This document shows positions 6,126 to 11,488 of a stretch of DNA of 11,488 nt, piece by piece; positions within the stretch are counted from its first letter, which is position 1; each line of letters begins with the position of its first letter. The position numbers and the translations under genes are program-made. The notes under the pieces are model-generated. The model was not told the origin of the DNA. It saw only the letters and a program-made list of their open reading frames with translations, and made no database searches. The stretch comes from Acidimicrobiia bacterium. GTDB taxonomy: Bacteria; Actinomycetota; Acidimicrobiia; Acidimicrobiales; Ilumatobacteraceae. Location: positions 1-11,488 of the forward strand of contig JACDHN010000041.1 of NCBI GenBank assembly GCA_013821025.1, written 5' to 3'.

Positions 6126-6932
6126 GTGCGCCGCAGCCTGGCTTCGTTGTTCTTCGTCGTCGCTGCCGCCGCGCTCAGCGTCTCGGCAGCCGCCTGGTGG
6201 CTCGACAACACCGTCTTTGACCCTGAGGCCAGCGCCGACATCGCCGATGCCGTGCTCGAGGACGGAGCCATCCGCCGCCAGATCGCAACCGTCATCGCCG
6301 ATCACACGGCCAACCGGCTCAGGCTGCCCTCACGCCAGCTTCGGGCGACGGTCGAGGAATACGCCCAGACGTCCCAGGGAGGCGAGATCATGGCCGAGAT
6401 CGTCGCCCAGGCGCACGCCCGGCTGATCGGCATCCGTGACGAGCCAGTGCGCATCACACCCGGGCAGCTCGTGCGGATCACCCGGGACGAGCGCGTGGCC
6501 GTCCTTCCCGCCGTCACGCTGCCAGTGGAAGAGGTACGGCCCGTGTCGATCGTGCGCGAGAGCACAGGATGGCTGATCCCGATCTCCGCCGCCATCGGCG
6601 CTGTGGCCTTCCTGATCGGGCTCATCGCTCATCCGGCGCGCGCCGATGCGATCTTCGGCATGGGTTCGTTGCTCGTGTTCGTCGGACTGATGGCGGTGCT
6701 GTTCGGCTACGTCGTGCCCGTTGCGCTCGTACCGGCGCTCAACGACAGCACATGGACGGCTGCCCTGCCGCTCATCGCCAAGACCAACAGCGGCCGGCTG
6801 TTCGTCGGCGCAGCGCTCCTCGTCGGGTCGGGTATCTCGCTTATCGTCGGCAGCACGGCGCTCAAGCGCCGCCGCCAGTTCCGCTCGCCGGTCGCCGGCG
6901 GTCGGTACTACGACCAACGCCATTGGAGCTGA
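6126..6932 (+). CDS. Hypothetical four-helix membrane protein with exported domain
   Basis: I do not recognise this 268-aa protein. It starts with a positively charged MRRS and a hydrophobic helix (5-24). A hydrophilic region of about 120 residues follows (25-147), mostly helical and rich in Glu/Arg/Ala, then three more helices (about 148-168, 176-200 and 224-243) and a basic cytoplasmic-looking tail (LKRRRQ). The first helix plus the later three suggest residues 25-147 face outside. GTG at 6126 is the start that gives a clean membrane anchor. The stop lies 4 bp before the dehalogenase ATG, so the two are co-transcribed. A role linked to the dehalogenase is not supported by anything in the sequence beyond this linkage. 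Confidence 0.82.
   Translation: MRRSLASLFFVVAAAALSVSAAAWWLDNTVFDPEASADIADAVLEDGAIRRQIATVIADHTANRLRLPSRQLRATVEEYAQTSQGGEIMAEIVAQAHARLIGIRDEPVRITPGQLVRITRDERVAVLPAVTLPVEEVRPVSIVRESTGWLIPISAAIGAVAFLIGLIAHPARADAIFGMGSLLVFVGLMAVLFGYVVPVALVPALNDSTWTAALPLIAKTNSGRLFVGAALLVGSGISLIVGSTALKRRRQFRSPVAGGRYYDQRHWS
6925..6928 (+). promoter_or_regulatory. Ribosome-binding site of haloalkane dehalogenase
   Basis: GGAG lies 8 nt before the ATG at 6937 and inside the last codons of the upstream gene. It fixes the dehalogenase start and rules out the longer in-frame opening from 6721, which only reads through the membrane-protein gene in another frame. Confidence 0.6.
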
Positions 6933-6936
6933 TGCC

Positions 6937-7866
6937 ATGGAAGTACTGCGCACACCCGACGACCGCTTCTCCGACCTGGCCGGATACTCGTTCCAGCCGC
7001 ACTACGTCGAGATCGGCGCCGGCGACGGAACCGGGGACCGCATCCGAGTCCATTACGTCGATGAGCGGCCGCCAGATGGCAGGGAACCCACCGAAGTCGT
7101 GCTGATGTTGCACGGCGAGCCGTCGTGGAGCTTCCTCTACCGGCACATGATCCCGCCACTGGTGGACGCCGGGCACCGGTGCGTGGCGCCCGACCTACCC
7201 GGCTTCGGACGCTCCGACAAGCCAACTCCGCGCGCCGAGTACACCTACCAGCGCCACGTCGATTGGCTCCGCGAGGTCGTGTTCGACCAGATCGATCTGC
7301 GCGACATCACCCTCGTCGCCCAGGACTGGGGCGGCCTGCTCGGCCTTCGGCTTGTCGCCGAGCAACCCGACCGGTTCCGGCGGGTGGTGGTCGCCAACAC
7401 CTTCCTGCCGACGGGCGACCAGCCGCCTGGCGAGGCGTTCCTTGCCTGGCAGCGATACAGCCAGCGGGTACCAGAGCTCGACATTGGTGCCGTGATCCAG
7501 GGTGCCACCACAACCGAGCTGCCAGCGGACGTGCTGGCCGGCTACGACGCTCCGTTCCCCGACGAGCGCTTCAAGGAAGGTGCGCGTCAATTCCCTGTCC
7601 TGGTGCCGACCTCACCAGAGGATCCCGCTGCGCCGGCGAACCGTGCCGCCTGGACAGTGCTGGACAGATTCGAGCGTCCGTTCCTGTGCGCCTTCAGCGA
7701 CGGCGATCCGGTGACAGCAGGCGCAGAGCGGATCTTCCAGCGTCGCGTTCCGGGATGCGCCGGTCAGGATCACACCGTCATCGAAGGCGGCGGCCACTTC
7801 CTCCAAGAGGATCGAGGATCCCAACTGGCCGACGTGATCGCCCACTTCATCGCCACCACCCCCTGA
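6937..7866 (+). CDS. dhmA: Haloalkane dehalogenase, subfamily I (DhlA/DhmA type)
   Basis: A 309-aa cytosolic alpha/beta hydrolase that would cleave carbon-halogen bonds in haloalkanes, giving an alcohol and a halide. The N-terminal RTPDDRFSDLAGYSF matches the start of DhlA-type enzymes. The oxyanion-hole motif is HGEPSW (59-64) and the nucleophile sits in VAQDWGG (Asp130, followed by halide-binding Trp131). A second Trp, Trp171 in AFLAWQRYS, falls where DhlA has its other halide-binding Trp. The acid is Asp257 (or Asp255) in FSDGDPVT, and the base His287 in GGGHFLQED. The full pentad is therefore present. Relatives of this group occur in mycobacteria as DhmA. Natural substrate unknown; it could act on other small esters or epoxides, but the two Trp residues favour a dehalogenase. 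Confidence 0.88.
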   Translation: MEVLRTPDDRFSDLAGYSFQPHYVEIGAGDGTGDRIRVHYVDERPPDGREPTEVVLMLHGEPSWSFLYRHMIPPLVDAGHRCVAPDLPGFGRSDKPTPRAEYTYQRHVDWLREVVFDQIDLRDITLVAQDWGGLLGLRLVAEQPDRFRRVVVANTFLPTGDQPPGEAFLAWQRYSQRVPELDIGAVIQGATTTELPADVLAGYDAPFPDERFKEGARQFPVLVPTSPEDPAAPANRAAWTVLDRFERPFLCAFSDGDPVTAGAERIFQRRVPGCAGQDHTVIEGGGHFLQEDRGSQLADVIAHFIATTP

Positions 7867-7875
7867 ATCCTCATC

Positions 7876-7890
7876 CCTTCCGTGGGGAGG
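7876..7890 (+). terminator. Short hairpin between convergent genes
   Basis: CCTTCC-gtg-GGGAGG forms a 6-bp stem (one G-U pair) in the 27-bp gap between the dehalogenase and aminotransferase stops. There is no U-tract, so termination here is only a possibility. Confidence 0.25.
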
Positions 7891-7893
7891 CGT

Positions 7894-9264
7894 TCAGGTG
7901 AGGTCGGTGACGAAATCGGCGAAGACGTCGGCGTAGCGCATGGCGTCCTCGTGATCGTGCATCACCGAGATCAGCCACTGCTCGTCGAGGCCGGGGGGCA
8001 GCATGATCCCGCGGTTGATGCCGTGGATCCACTGGGCGAACGCCAGCGCCCCGTCCGCCTTCAGGTAGTCACGGTAGTTGCGCACCCGCTCGGACGACCA
8101 CGTGACGCAGCCCTTTGCGCCGAACTGCACCGTGTGGGCCGGCAGCCCCGCAGACTCGATGATCTTGGCGCATGCCTCGACGAGCTGCGTGTTGCGCTCG
8201 ATGGCGGCGTCGACGTTGGCCTTGGTGCAAGCCTGCGACAACGTCGCCTTGGATGCCGCCATCACCAGCGGGTTGCCGTTGTACGTGCCGAGGTGCAGCA
8301 CCTTGCCTTGCGTGATCAGGTCCATGTACTTGCGCTTGCCGCCGAAGGCGCCGATCGGGAACCCGCCACCGATCGACTTGGCGAGCGCGATCAGGTCTGG
8401 CGTGACGCCGAAGTGCGCCGAGGCGCCGCCGTAGCCGGCGGTGATGCCCGTCTTCACCTCGTCGAAGATCAGCAGCGTCCCGTGCCGCTCGGTGATCTCC
8501 CGCACGGCCTCCAGATAACCGTCGTCGGGTAAGCAGATGCCGATGTTCTCCATCACCGGCTCGACGATGAAGGCGGCAACGTCGCCGGGCGAGAGCACCC
8601 GATCGAGGGCGTCGGCGTCGTTGTACGGGATCACGATCGTGTCGTCGATCACGCTCGAGGCGATGCCGGCCGTCCCGGCCACGGAGTTCGGTCGGTCGGG
8701 CGGCCCGGCATCCTCGGCCGAGGGCTTCATCGAGATCATCACCTCGTCGTGGTGACCGTGGTAGCCGCCCTCGACCTTGACGATCTTGTCCCGGCCCGTG
8801 GCACCCCTGGCAACGCGAATGGCGTCCATCGTGGCTTCGGTGCCCGAGTTCGTGAACCGCCACAGCGGTTGGCCGAACTGCTCGGCCAGCAGTTCGCCGA
8901 CGTCGGCGTTCATCTCGCAGGGCGTCACGTACAACGTGCCCTCGTCGAGCTGCGCCTGCACAGCGTGGCGTACCGCAGGATGCATGTGGCCGGCGAACAA
9001 GGCGCCGAAGCCCATGTCGTAGTCGACGTACTCGTTGTCGTCGACATCGGTGATGCGCGACCCGGCCGACGAGCGCACCACGATCGGGTGCGGTTCGTAG
9101 GCCTGGAAGCTCGACGGCACACCGAGTGGCAACACCTTGCGGGCCCGATCCATGGCCCGCTGCGATCCCACCGTTCGCTCGCCGTACACGGCGACCTCGC
9201 GCTCGGCGATGACCCTCGCCCGCTCGCGCAACTCCACCGCGTCTCGAGTCTGATCTCGGTTCAT
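7894..9264 (-). CDS. Class III PLP-dependent aminotransferase, glutamate-1-semialdehyde aminomutase-like
   Basis: A 456-aa fold-type I aminotransferase. The phosphate-binding turn is FTNSGTEATMDAIR (Ser140-Glu143), then YHGHHD (168-173), FDEVKTG (Asp268 contacts the pyridine nitrogen) and the Schiff-base lysine in ALAKSIGGGFPIGAFGG (Lys296). The order and spacing match the GSA-aminomutase (HemL) branch. The segment that in HemL reads VKAGSG..T.G.PSSPG is replaced by MISMKPSAEDAGPPDRPNSV, and the protein is longer than the usual HemL of about 430 aa. I therefore do not call it HemL; it more likely acts on another amine or amino acid. ATG at 9264 is chosen for its strong AAGGAG ribosome-binding site. 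It lies 65 bp after the FHA gene, with its own promoter. Confidence 0.87.
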   Translation of the reverse strand: MNRDQTRDAVELRERARVIAEREVAVYGERTVGSQRAMDRARKVLPLGVPSSFQAYEPHPIVVRSSAGSRITDVDDNEYVDYDMGFGALFAGHMHPAVRHAVQAQLDEGTLYVTPCEMNADVGELLAEQFGQPLWRFTNSGTEATMDAIRVARGATGRDKIVKVEGGYHGHHDEVMISMKPSAEDAGPPDRPNSVAGTAGIASSVIDDTIVIPYNDADALDRVLSPGDVAAFIVEPVMENIGICLPDDGYLEAVREITERHGTLLIFDEVKTGITAGYGGASAHFGVTPDLIALAKSIGGGFPIGAFGGKRKYMDLITQGKVLHLGTYNGNPLVMAASKATLSQACTKANVDAAIERNTQLVEACAKIIESAGLPAHTVQFGAKGCVTWSSERVRNYRDYLKADGALAFAQWIHGINRGIMLPPGLDEQWLISVMHDHEDAMRYADVFADFVTDLT

Positions 9265-9271
9265 CGGATGA

Positions 9272-9277
9272 CTCCTT
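9272..9277 (-). promoter_or_regulatory. Shine-Dalgarno of the aminotransferase
   Basis: AAGGAG on the minus strand lies 7 nt before the ATG at 9264. It is the clearest ribosome-binding site in the window and decides this start over the in-frame one at 9333. Confidence 0.75.
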
Positions 9278-9296
9278 CGACAGTCCGGAGCGCCCG

Positions 9297-9326
9297 AAGC
9301 TACCAGCCAGCTGCGATGGTTTTCAG
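9297..9326 (-). promoter_or_regulatory. Promoter of the aminotransferase gene
   Basis: CTGAAA (9326-9321) and TAGCTT (9302-9297) are separated by 18 nt on the minus strand, starting 4 bp beyond the FHA stop codon. Transcription would begin around 9290 and include the AAGGAG site. The -10 hexamer is identical to that of the DUF2269 gene. Confidence 0.5.
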
Positions 9327-9329
9327 GGC

Positions 9330-10241
9330 TCAATCTTCGTCGGACGTCCCTGCGGCGGCGATCCGAAGTTCCAGCGGCCCCCCGAGGTAGATCGTGTCAC
9401 CGGGCACCACCTCTTGGGCGATCCACGACTCCAGCATCACCGGCTCGCGACCCGGCGTCACGATCACGACGCCACCGCGAGACCCGCAGTCGGTGGCGGT
9501 GAGCGTCGACCCCTCCAACCGGATCGTGAGATGCGTGCGCGAGACCGACGTACTGGTCTCCAACACCACCAGCCGGGCGTCCTCACCGACCCGCGCCACG
9601 GTACGGTCAGGGTTCCTGCCGAACACGACAGTGCCGGTGATCGGGACGATCGAGTGGTCCGGGAGCACAACGTTGGCGACCGGCACACCGACCGGCGCGA
9701 TCACCGGCGGCGGCAACGATGTGCCGACGGGCTCCGGCTCTGGTGCTTCGAGAACCGGTGGCGCCTCCAATTCGTCCACAGCCGGTGACGCGTGGCTGCC
9801 GCCGTCCTGAGCGACAGTCTCCCCGGCCACCAACTCGAAACCACCGGCAAAGACGACGCCGGCATCGAGCCGCGCTCGTGCCACGGCCGGCTCACCGGCC
9901 CACACCCTGATCGCACGGTCGCCGAGCTTGAGACGACGCTCGATCCACGTGGAGGAGCCGGCCGCCGAGAGCATCGGTGCCGACGGATCTTCGGTGTGCA
10001 CGGCGAGATCGCCGAAGACCACACACTCGAGGGCATCACTCAATGTGACCATCACGAACGCCGGAACCTCGAACGCCGCGCTCACGACGGCCGACGTCAC
10101 CGATTCTCGGGCCTCGGTGACGCTCGTAGCCCTCATGAAGGCGTCGAGGCCGTCGCTCCACTCCTCCTCGGTGAACAGCACTCCGTCGTCACGGCGGGCG
10201 AGCCAGCCGTCACCTGGAGCGAGCCGCACGGAGACGGTCAC
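9330..10241 (-). CDS. FHA-domain protein with uncharacterised N-terminal domain
   Basis: A 303-aa acidic protein in three parts. Residues 1-140 form an unrecognised domain, including VPAFVMVTLSDALECVVFGD and STWIERRLKLGDR. Residues 145-195 are a Pro/Glu/Ala-rich linker. Residues 200-295 are an FHA domain: VVFGRNP (Arg209), SVSRTHL (Ser-x-x-His motif), GSRGG in place of the common NG turn, and PGDTIYLGG. FHA domains bind phosphothreonine peptides, so a partner Ser/Thr kinase is expected somewhere in the genome, but none is in the window. The GTG at 10241 is the first start after an in-frame stop at 10248-10250. It overlaps a short upstream frame as GTGA. No signal peptide is seen. Confidence 0.85.
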   Translation of the reverse strand: MTVSVRLAPGDGWLARRDDGVLFTEEEWSDGLDAFMRATSVTEARESVTSAVVSAAFEVPAFVMVTLSDALECVVFGDLAVHTEDPSAPMLSAAGSSTWIERRLKLGDRAIRVWAGEPAVARARLDAGVVFAGGFELVAGETVAQDGGSHASPAVDELEAPPVLEAPEPEPVGTSLPPPVIAPVGVPVANVVLPDHSIVPITGTVVFGRNPDRTVARVGEDARLVVLETSTSVSRTHLTIRLEGSTLTATDCGSRGGVVIVTPGREPVMLESWIAQEVVPGDTIYLGGPLELRIAAAGTSDED

Positions 10242-10318
10242 TGCGGCTCACCGTCGTCGGACGCCAGCTCCACCACCGTCGCCGTAACGTCACCCCTGGT
10301 TCCCGGCCGCCCGTCCAT
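10238..10318 (-). CDS. Possible 26-residue frame coupled to the FHA gene, or remnant of an upstream gene
   Basis: An open frame on the minus strand ends in GDVTATVVELASDDGEPQ and a TGA that overlaps the FHA GTG (GTGA, 10241-10238). The ATG at 10318 gives 26 residues; the frame stays open back to a TAG at 10400-10402 but looks less coding-like there. The GC-rich third positions and the overlap resemble operon junctions elsewhere in the window. The ending recalls the DxVTxxVV strand near the C-terminus of PP2C-type phosphatases, which is only a resemblance. It could be a coupling leader, a decayed gene end, or chance. Confidence 0.25.
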   Translation of the reverse strand: MDGRPGTRGDVTATVVELASDDGEPQ

Positions 10319-10552
10319 CCCGTCGGCTCTCTGGAAACTTCGCAGACGTACTTTCACTCGGGCGGGCAATCCCTTCGGACGACAAGCGGCGTCAATCAAC
10401 TACGGGACCCTACGCCGAGCGGGTCCGGCACTGCAGATGGAGATCCTCACCCGACCTTGGGCAGCACCCAGCAGGTGTGCTCAGATCGAACGCGGCGCAA
10501 GGATCGAGCGGTGGCGACCAACGATTGATCTGGCAGACTGCACGACACCCAT
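10242..10552. other. Intergenic region between FHA gene and tRNA-His
   Basis: Apart from the short minus-strand frame at its left end I see no gene here. It must hold the promoter of the FHA gene and that of the tRNAs, but neither is clear. CAGACT at 10534-10539 is a weak -10 candidate for the tRNAs, with no good -35. A 6-bp inverted repeat GGACCC / GGGTCC lies at 10405-10410 and 10421-10426. Confidence 0.5.
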
Positions 10553-10553
10553 G

Positions 10554-10631
10554 GTGGGCGTAGCTCAGCTCGGTTAGAGCGCCAGGTTGTGGCCCTGGAG
10601 GTCGGGGGTTCAAGTCCCCTCGCTCACCCCA
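10554..10631 (+). tRNA. tRNA-His (anticodon GTG)
   Basis: The acceptor stem GTGGGCG (10554-10560) pairs with CGCTCAC (10621-10627), with one G-U. The D arm is GCTC...GAGC, and the anticodon arm CCAGG-TTGTGGC-CCTGG has anticodon GTG. The T arm is GGGGG-TTCAAGT-CCCCT. The discriminator is C10628 and the base at -1 is G10553, giving the G-1:C73 pair that marks histidine tRNAs. CCA is encoded at 10629-10631. It reads CAC and CAT codons. Confidence 0.96.
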
Positions 10632-10633
10632 CT

Positions 10634-10680
10634 CGGTGTCGGCAGCATGGGAACTCGGTGACCCTATGCTGCCGATGCCG
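10634..10680 (+). terminator. Strong hairpin between tRNA-His and tRNA-Lys
   Basis: Bases 10634-10648 (ending TCGGCAGCAT) pair with 10666-10680 (starting ATGCTGCCGA) over 15 positions, two of them G-U. A further GGG/CCC pairing sits beyond one bulged T, with a 10-nt loop aactcggtga. There is no U-tract. It begins 3 nt after the tRNA-His CCA and ends 5 nt before tRNA-Lys. It may terminate or attenuate transcription, or guide processing of a joint precursor. Confidence 0.5.
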
Positions 10681-10685
10681 TATCT

Positions 10686-10760
10686 GCGCCTCTAGCTCAA
10701 TGGCAGAGCAGTGGACTCTTAATCCATTGGTTCTGGGTTCGAATCCCAGGGGGCGCACCA
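10686..10760 (+). tRNA. tRNA-Lys (anticodon CTT)
   Basis: The acceptor stem GCGCCTC (10686-10692) pairs with GGGGCGC (10750-10756), with one U-G. Then come T8 A9, a D arm GCTC-AATGGCA-GAGC, and the anticodon arm GTGGA-CTCTTAA-TCCAT with anticodon CTT. The T arm is CTGGG-TTCGAAT-CCCAG, the discriminator A10757, and CCA is encoded at 10758-10760. It reads AAG, the main lysine codon in a GC-rich genome. It is probably transcribed with tRNA-His. Confidence 0.96.
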
Positions 10761-10783
10761 GGTAGACGGGCGTTTCCATGGGA

Positions 10784-10834
10784 TTCGGGAACGGCCCCGA
10801 ACGGCCCGGGACCAACGGGCAGCGAACTGGTCCC
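10784..10834 (+). terminator. Two tandem hairpins downstream of tRNA-Lys
   Basis: TTCGGG (10784-10789) pairs with CCCGAA (10796-10801) around a 6-nt loop. GGGACCA (10808-10814) pairs perfectly with TGGTCCC (10828-10834) around a 13-nt loop. Neither has a U-tract. Their place 23 nt after the tRNA-Lys CCA suggests the 3' end of the tRNA transcript. Confidence 0.35.
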
Positions 10835-10906
10835 TAACGAGGCAAGGGGTGAGAACAGTTGCGCCGCCACGGGGAACCAGGCAAGCGACACGGGCGTCTA
10901 AGCGAC

Positions 10907-11347
10907 ATGTCGACGTCACCACGGCAAAGTCTCGCTCGCCTCGCAGGTGGGATGGGGGTGACCTTGCTGGTTCTGGCGGGATGCAGCGACGACAGCACTT
11001 CCGAGCCGACGACCGAGTTCAGTTCTACATCGAGCGCCACGAACCCGACGTCGCCCAGTACCGCTCAGGTCACAGCTACGTCGGCTCATCCGGGCACGAC
11101 CGCTGCGGAACTCGACCGAGTGGAAATTTCCCTGTGGCATTGCGGGATCGAACCGATCCGGCACGACCGTGAACTCTGGGAGGTGCCCGACGGTGAGGAG
11201 CCCTTCGATGGCACGAATGTTCCCAACTCGGTGGCGCTGTCTGGCACCATCGAGCGGGTGTCGGCCGATGAGTTGCTCTACGTCGACGACTCGGGAATCT
11301 CGTTGCAGTTCGTGCCGGACAACGGAACCGAGCCGATTTGTGACTGA
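10907..11347 (+). CDS. Small Ser/Thr-rich lipoprotein
   Basis: A 146-aa predicted lipoprotein. Residues 1-25 are a signal peptide with a basic start, a hydrophobic core and the lipobox LAGC; Cys26 would be lipidated and anchor the protein outside the membrane. Residues 27-65 are a Ser/Thr/Pro-rich linker. The remaining 80 residues contain two cysteines (Cys79 in WHCGIEP and Cys145 in PICD, third residue from the end), which could form a disulfide. I do not recognise the C-terminal domain. ATG at 10907 gives a normal signal peptide; the in-frame TTG at 10859 would add 16 charged residues. No ribosome-binding site is obvious at either, so the start is moderately uncertain. Confidence 0.72.
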   Translation: MSTSPRQSLARLAGGMGVTLLVLAGCSDDSTSEPTTEFSSTSSATNPTSPSTAQVTATSAHPGTTAAELDRVEISLWHCGIEPIRHDRELWEVPDGEEPFDGTNVPNSVALSGTIERVSADELLYVDDSGISLQFVPDNGTEPICD

Positions 11348-11488
11348 GGTGGTCCCAGACGGCCCGGGGCGATGAACGTCGTGCGGCGTCGCCTACCGTG
11401 ACCAGGGTGGGCCGAGTGATCGACGTGGCATAGGCCGAGGATCGGCTCCGGCGTCCGTCTCGTGCCGCGCCGGGTGGGCTCGCTCGCC

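Noticed and set aside
5552..6295. A 247-codon minus-strand frame overlapping the DUF983 gene
   Set aside because: It is another frame of the same strand; the zinc-ribbon cysteines and membrane helices lie in the 5605-6003 frame.
10405..10426. Inverted repeat GGACCC / GGGTCC
   Set aside because: Six-bp arms with a 10-nt gap are expected by chance in DNA this rich in G and C, and no gene boundary depends on it.
10410..10613. A 67-residue minus-strand frame starting MNPRPPGPQPGALTEL
   Set aside because: Its start is the antisense of tRNA-His; the rest has no protein-like features.
10554..10760. tRNA genes as an attachment site of an integrated element
   Set aside because: I find no repeat of either tRNA 3' end in the window and no integrase or phage gene.
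10624..10922. Small minus-strand frames such as those reading GFEPRTNGLRVHCSAIEL or SNPEPMD
   Set aside because: They are the antisense of tRNA-Lys. Frames of this kind are well-known false proteins in databases.
11348..11488. A further gene after the lipoprotein, with TACCGT 7 nt before a GTG at 11407
   Set aside because: The plus-strand frame stops after a few codons, and the open minus-strand frames here have no recognisable product. I see nothing supportable in this end.

Overview
The window looks like chromosomal DNA from a high-GC member of the Actinomycetota, possibly of the Acidimicrobiia type; the class is an inference. The supporting signs are strongly G/C-biased third codon positions, an actinobacterial/Firmicute-type LexA box (TCGAAC-N4-GTTCGA) in front of recA, and several genes whose start codon lies 6-8 nt behind a TAnnnT -10 hexamer, the actinobacterial pattern of leaderless transcripts. 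The same-strand order recA, miaB, miaA, dapF is also familiar from actinobacterial chromosomes. Both tRNA genes encode their CCA ends.

Region by region. (1) Positions 1-3383, minus strand: a tightly packed operon miaB > alpha/beta hydrolase > miaA > dapF (cut by the window edge), with an ATGA overlap, a 19-nt gap and a GTGA overlap. MiaA and MiaB act in sequence on A37 of tRNAs reading UNN codons (i6A, then ms2i6A). DapF makes meso-diaminopimelate for peptidoglycan and lysine. (2) 3459-4335, plus strand: a four-helix DUF2269-like membrane protein and a glyoxalase-like VOC protein, each with its own leaderless-type -10. (3) 4339-5412, minus strand: recA with a LexA-controlled promoter, ending only 3 bp from the convergent VOC gene; no recX is present here. 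(4) 5605-6003, minus strand: a DUF983 zinc-ribbon membrane protein. (5) 6126-7866, plus strand: an unrecognised four-helix membrane protein followed 4 bp later by a subfamily-I haloalkane dehalogenase. (6) 7894-10241, minus strand: a glutamate-1-semialdehyde-aminomutase-like aminotransferase with its own promoter, and upstream of it an FHA-domain protein. (7) 10242-11488: a region with a possible very short reading frame, tRNA-His(GTG), a strong hairpin, tRNA-Lys(CTT), further hairpins, and a small lipoprotein on the plus strand.

No phage, insertion sequence, CRISPR array or defence system is visible, and I do not claim a new multi-gene system. The points most worth a second look are the serine in place of the usual catalytic cysteine in the visible part of DapF, the LexA box inside the recA promoter, the repeated leaderless arrangement, the two plus-strand genes in the place recX often occupies, the 15-bp hairpin between the two tRNAs, and the uncharacterised N-terminal half of the FHA protein.
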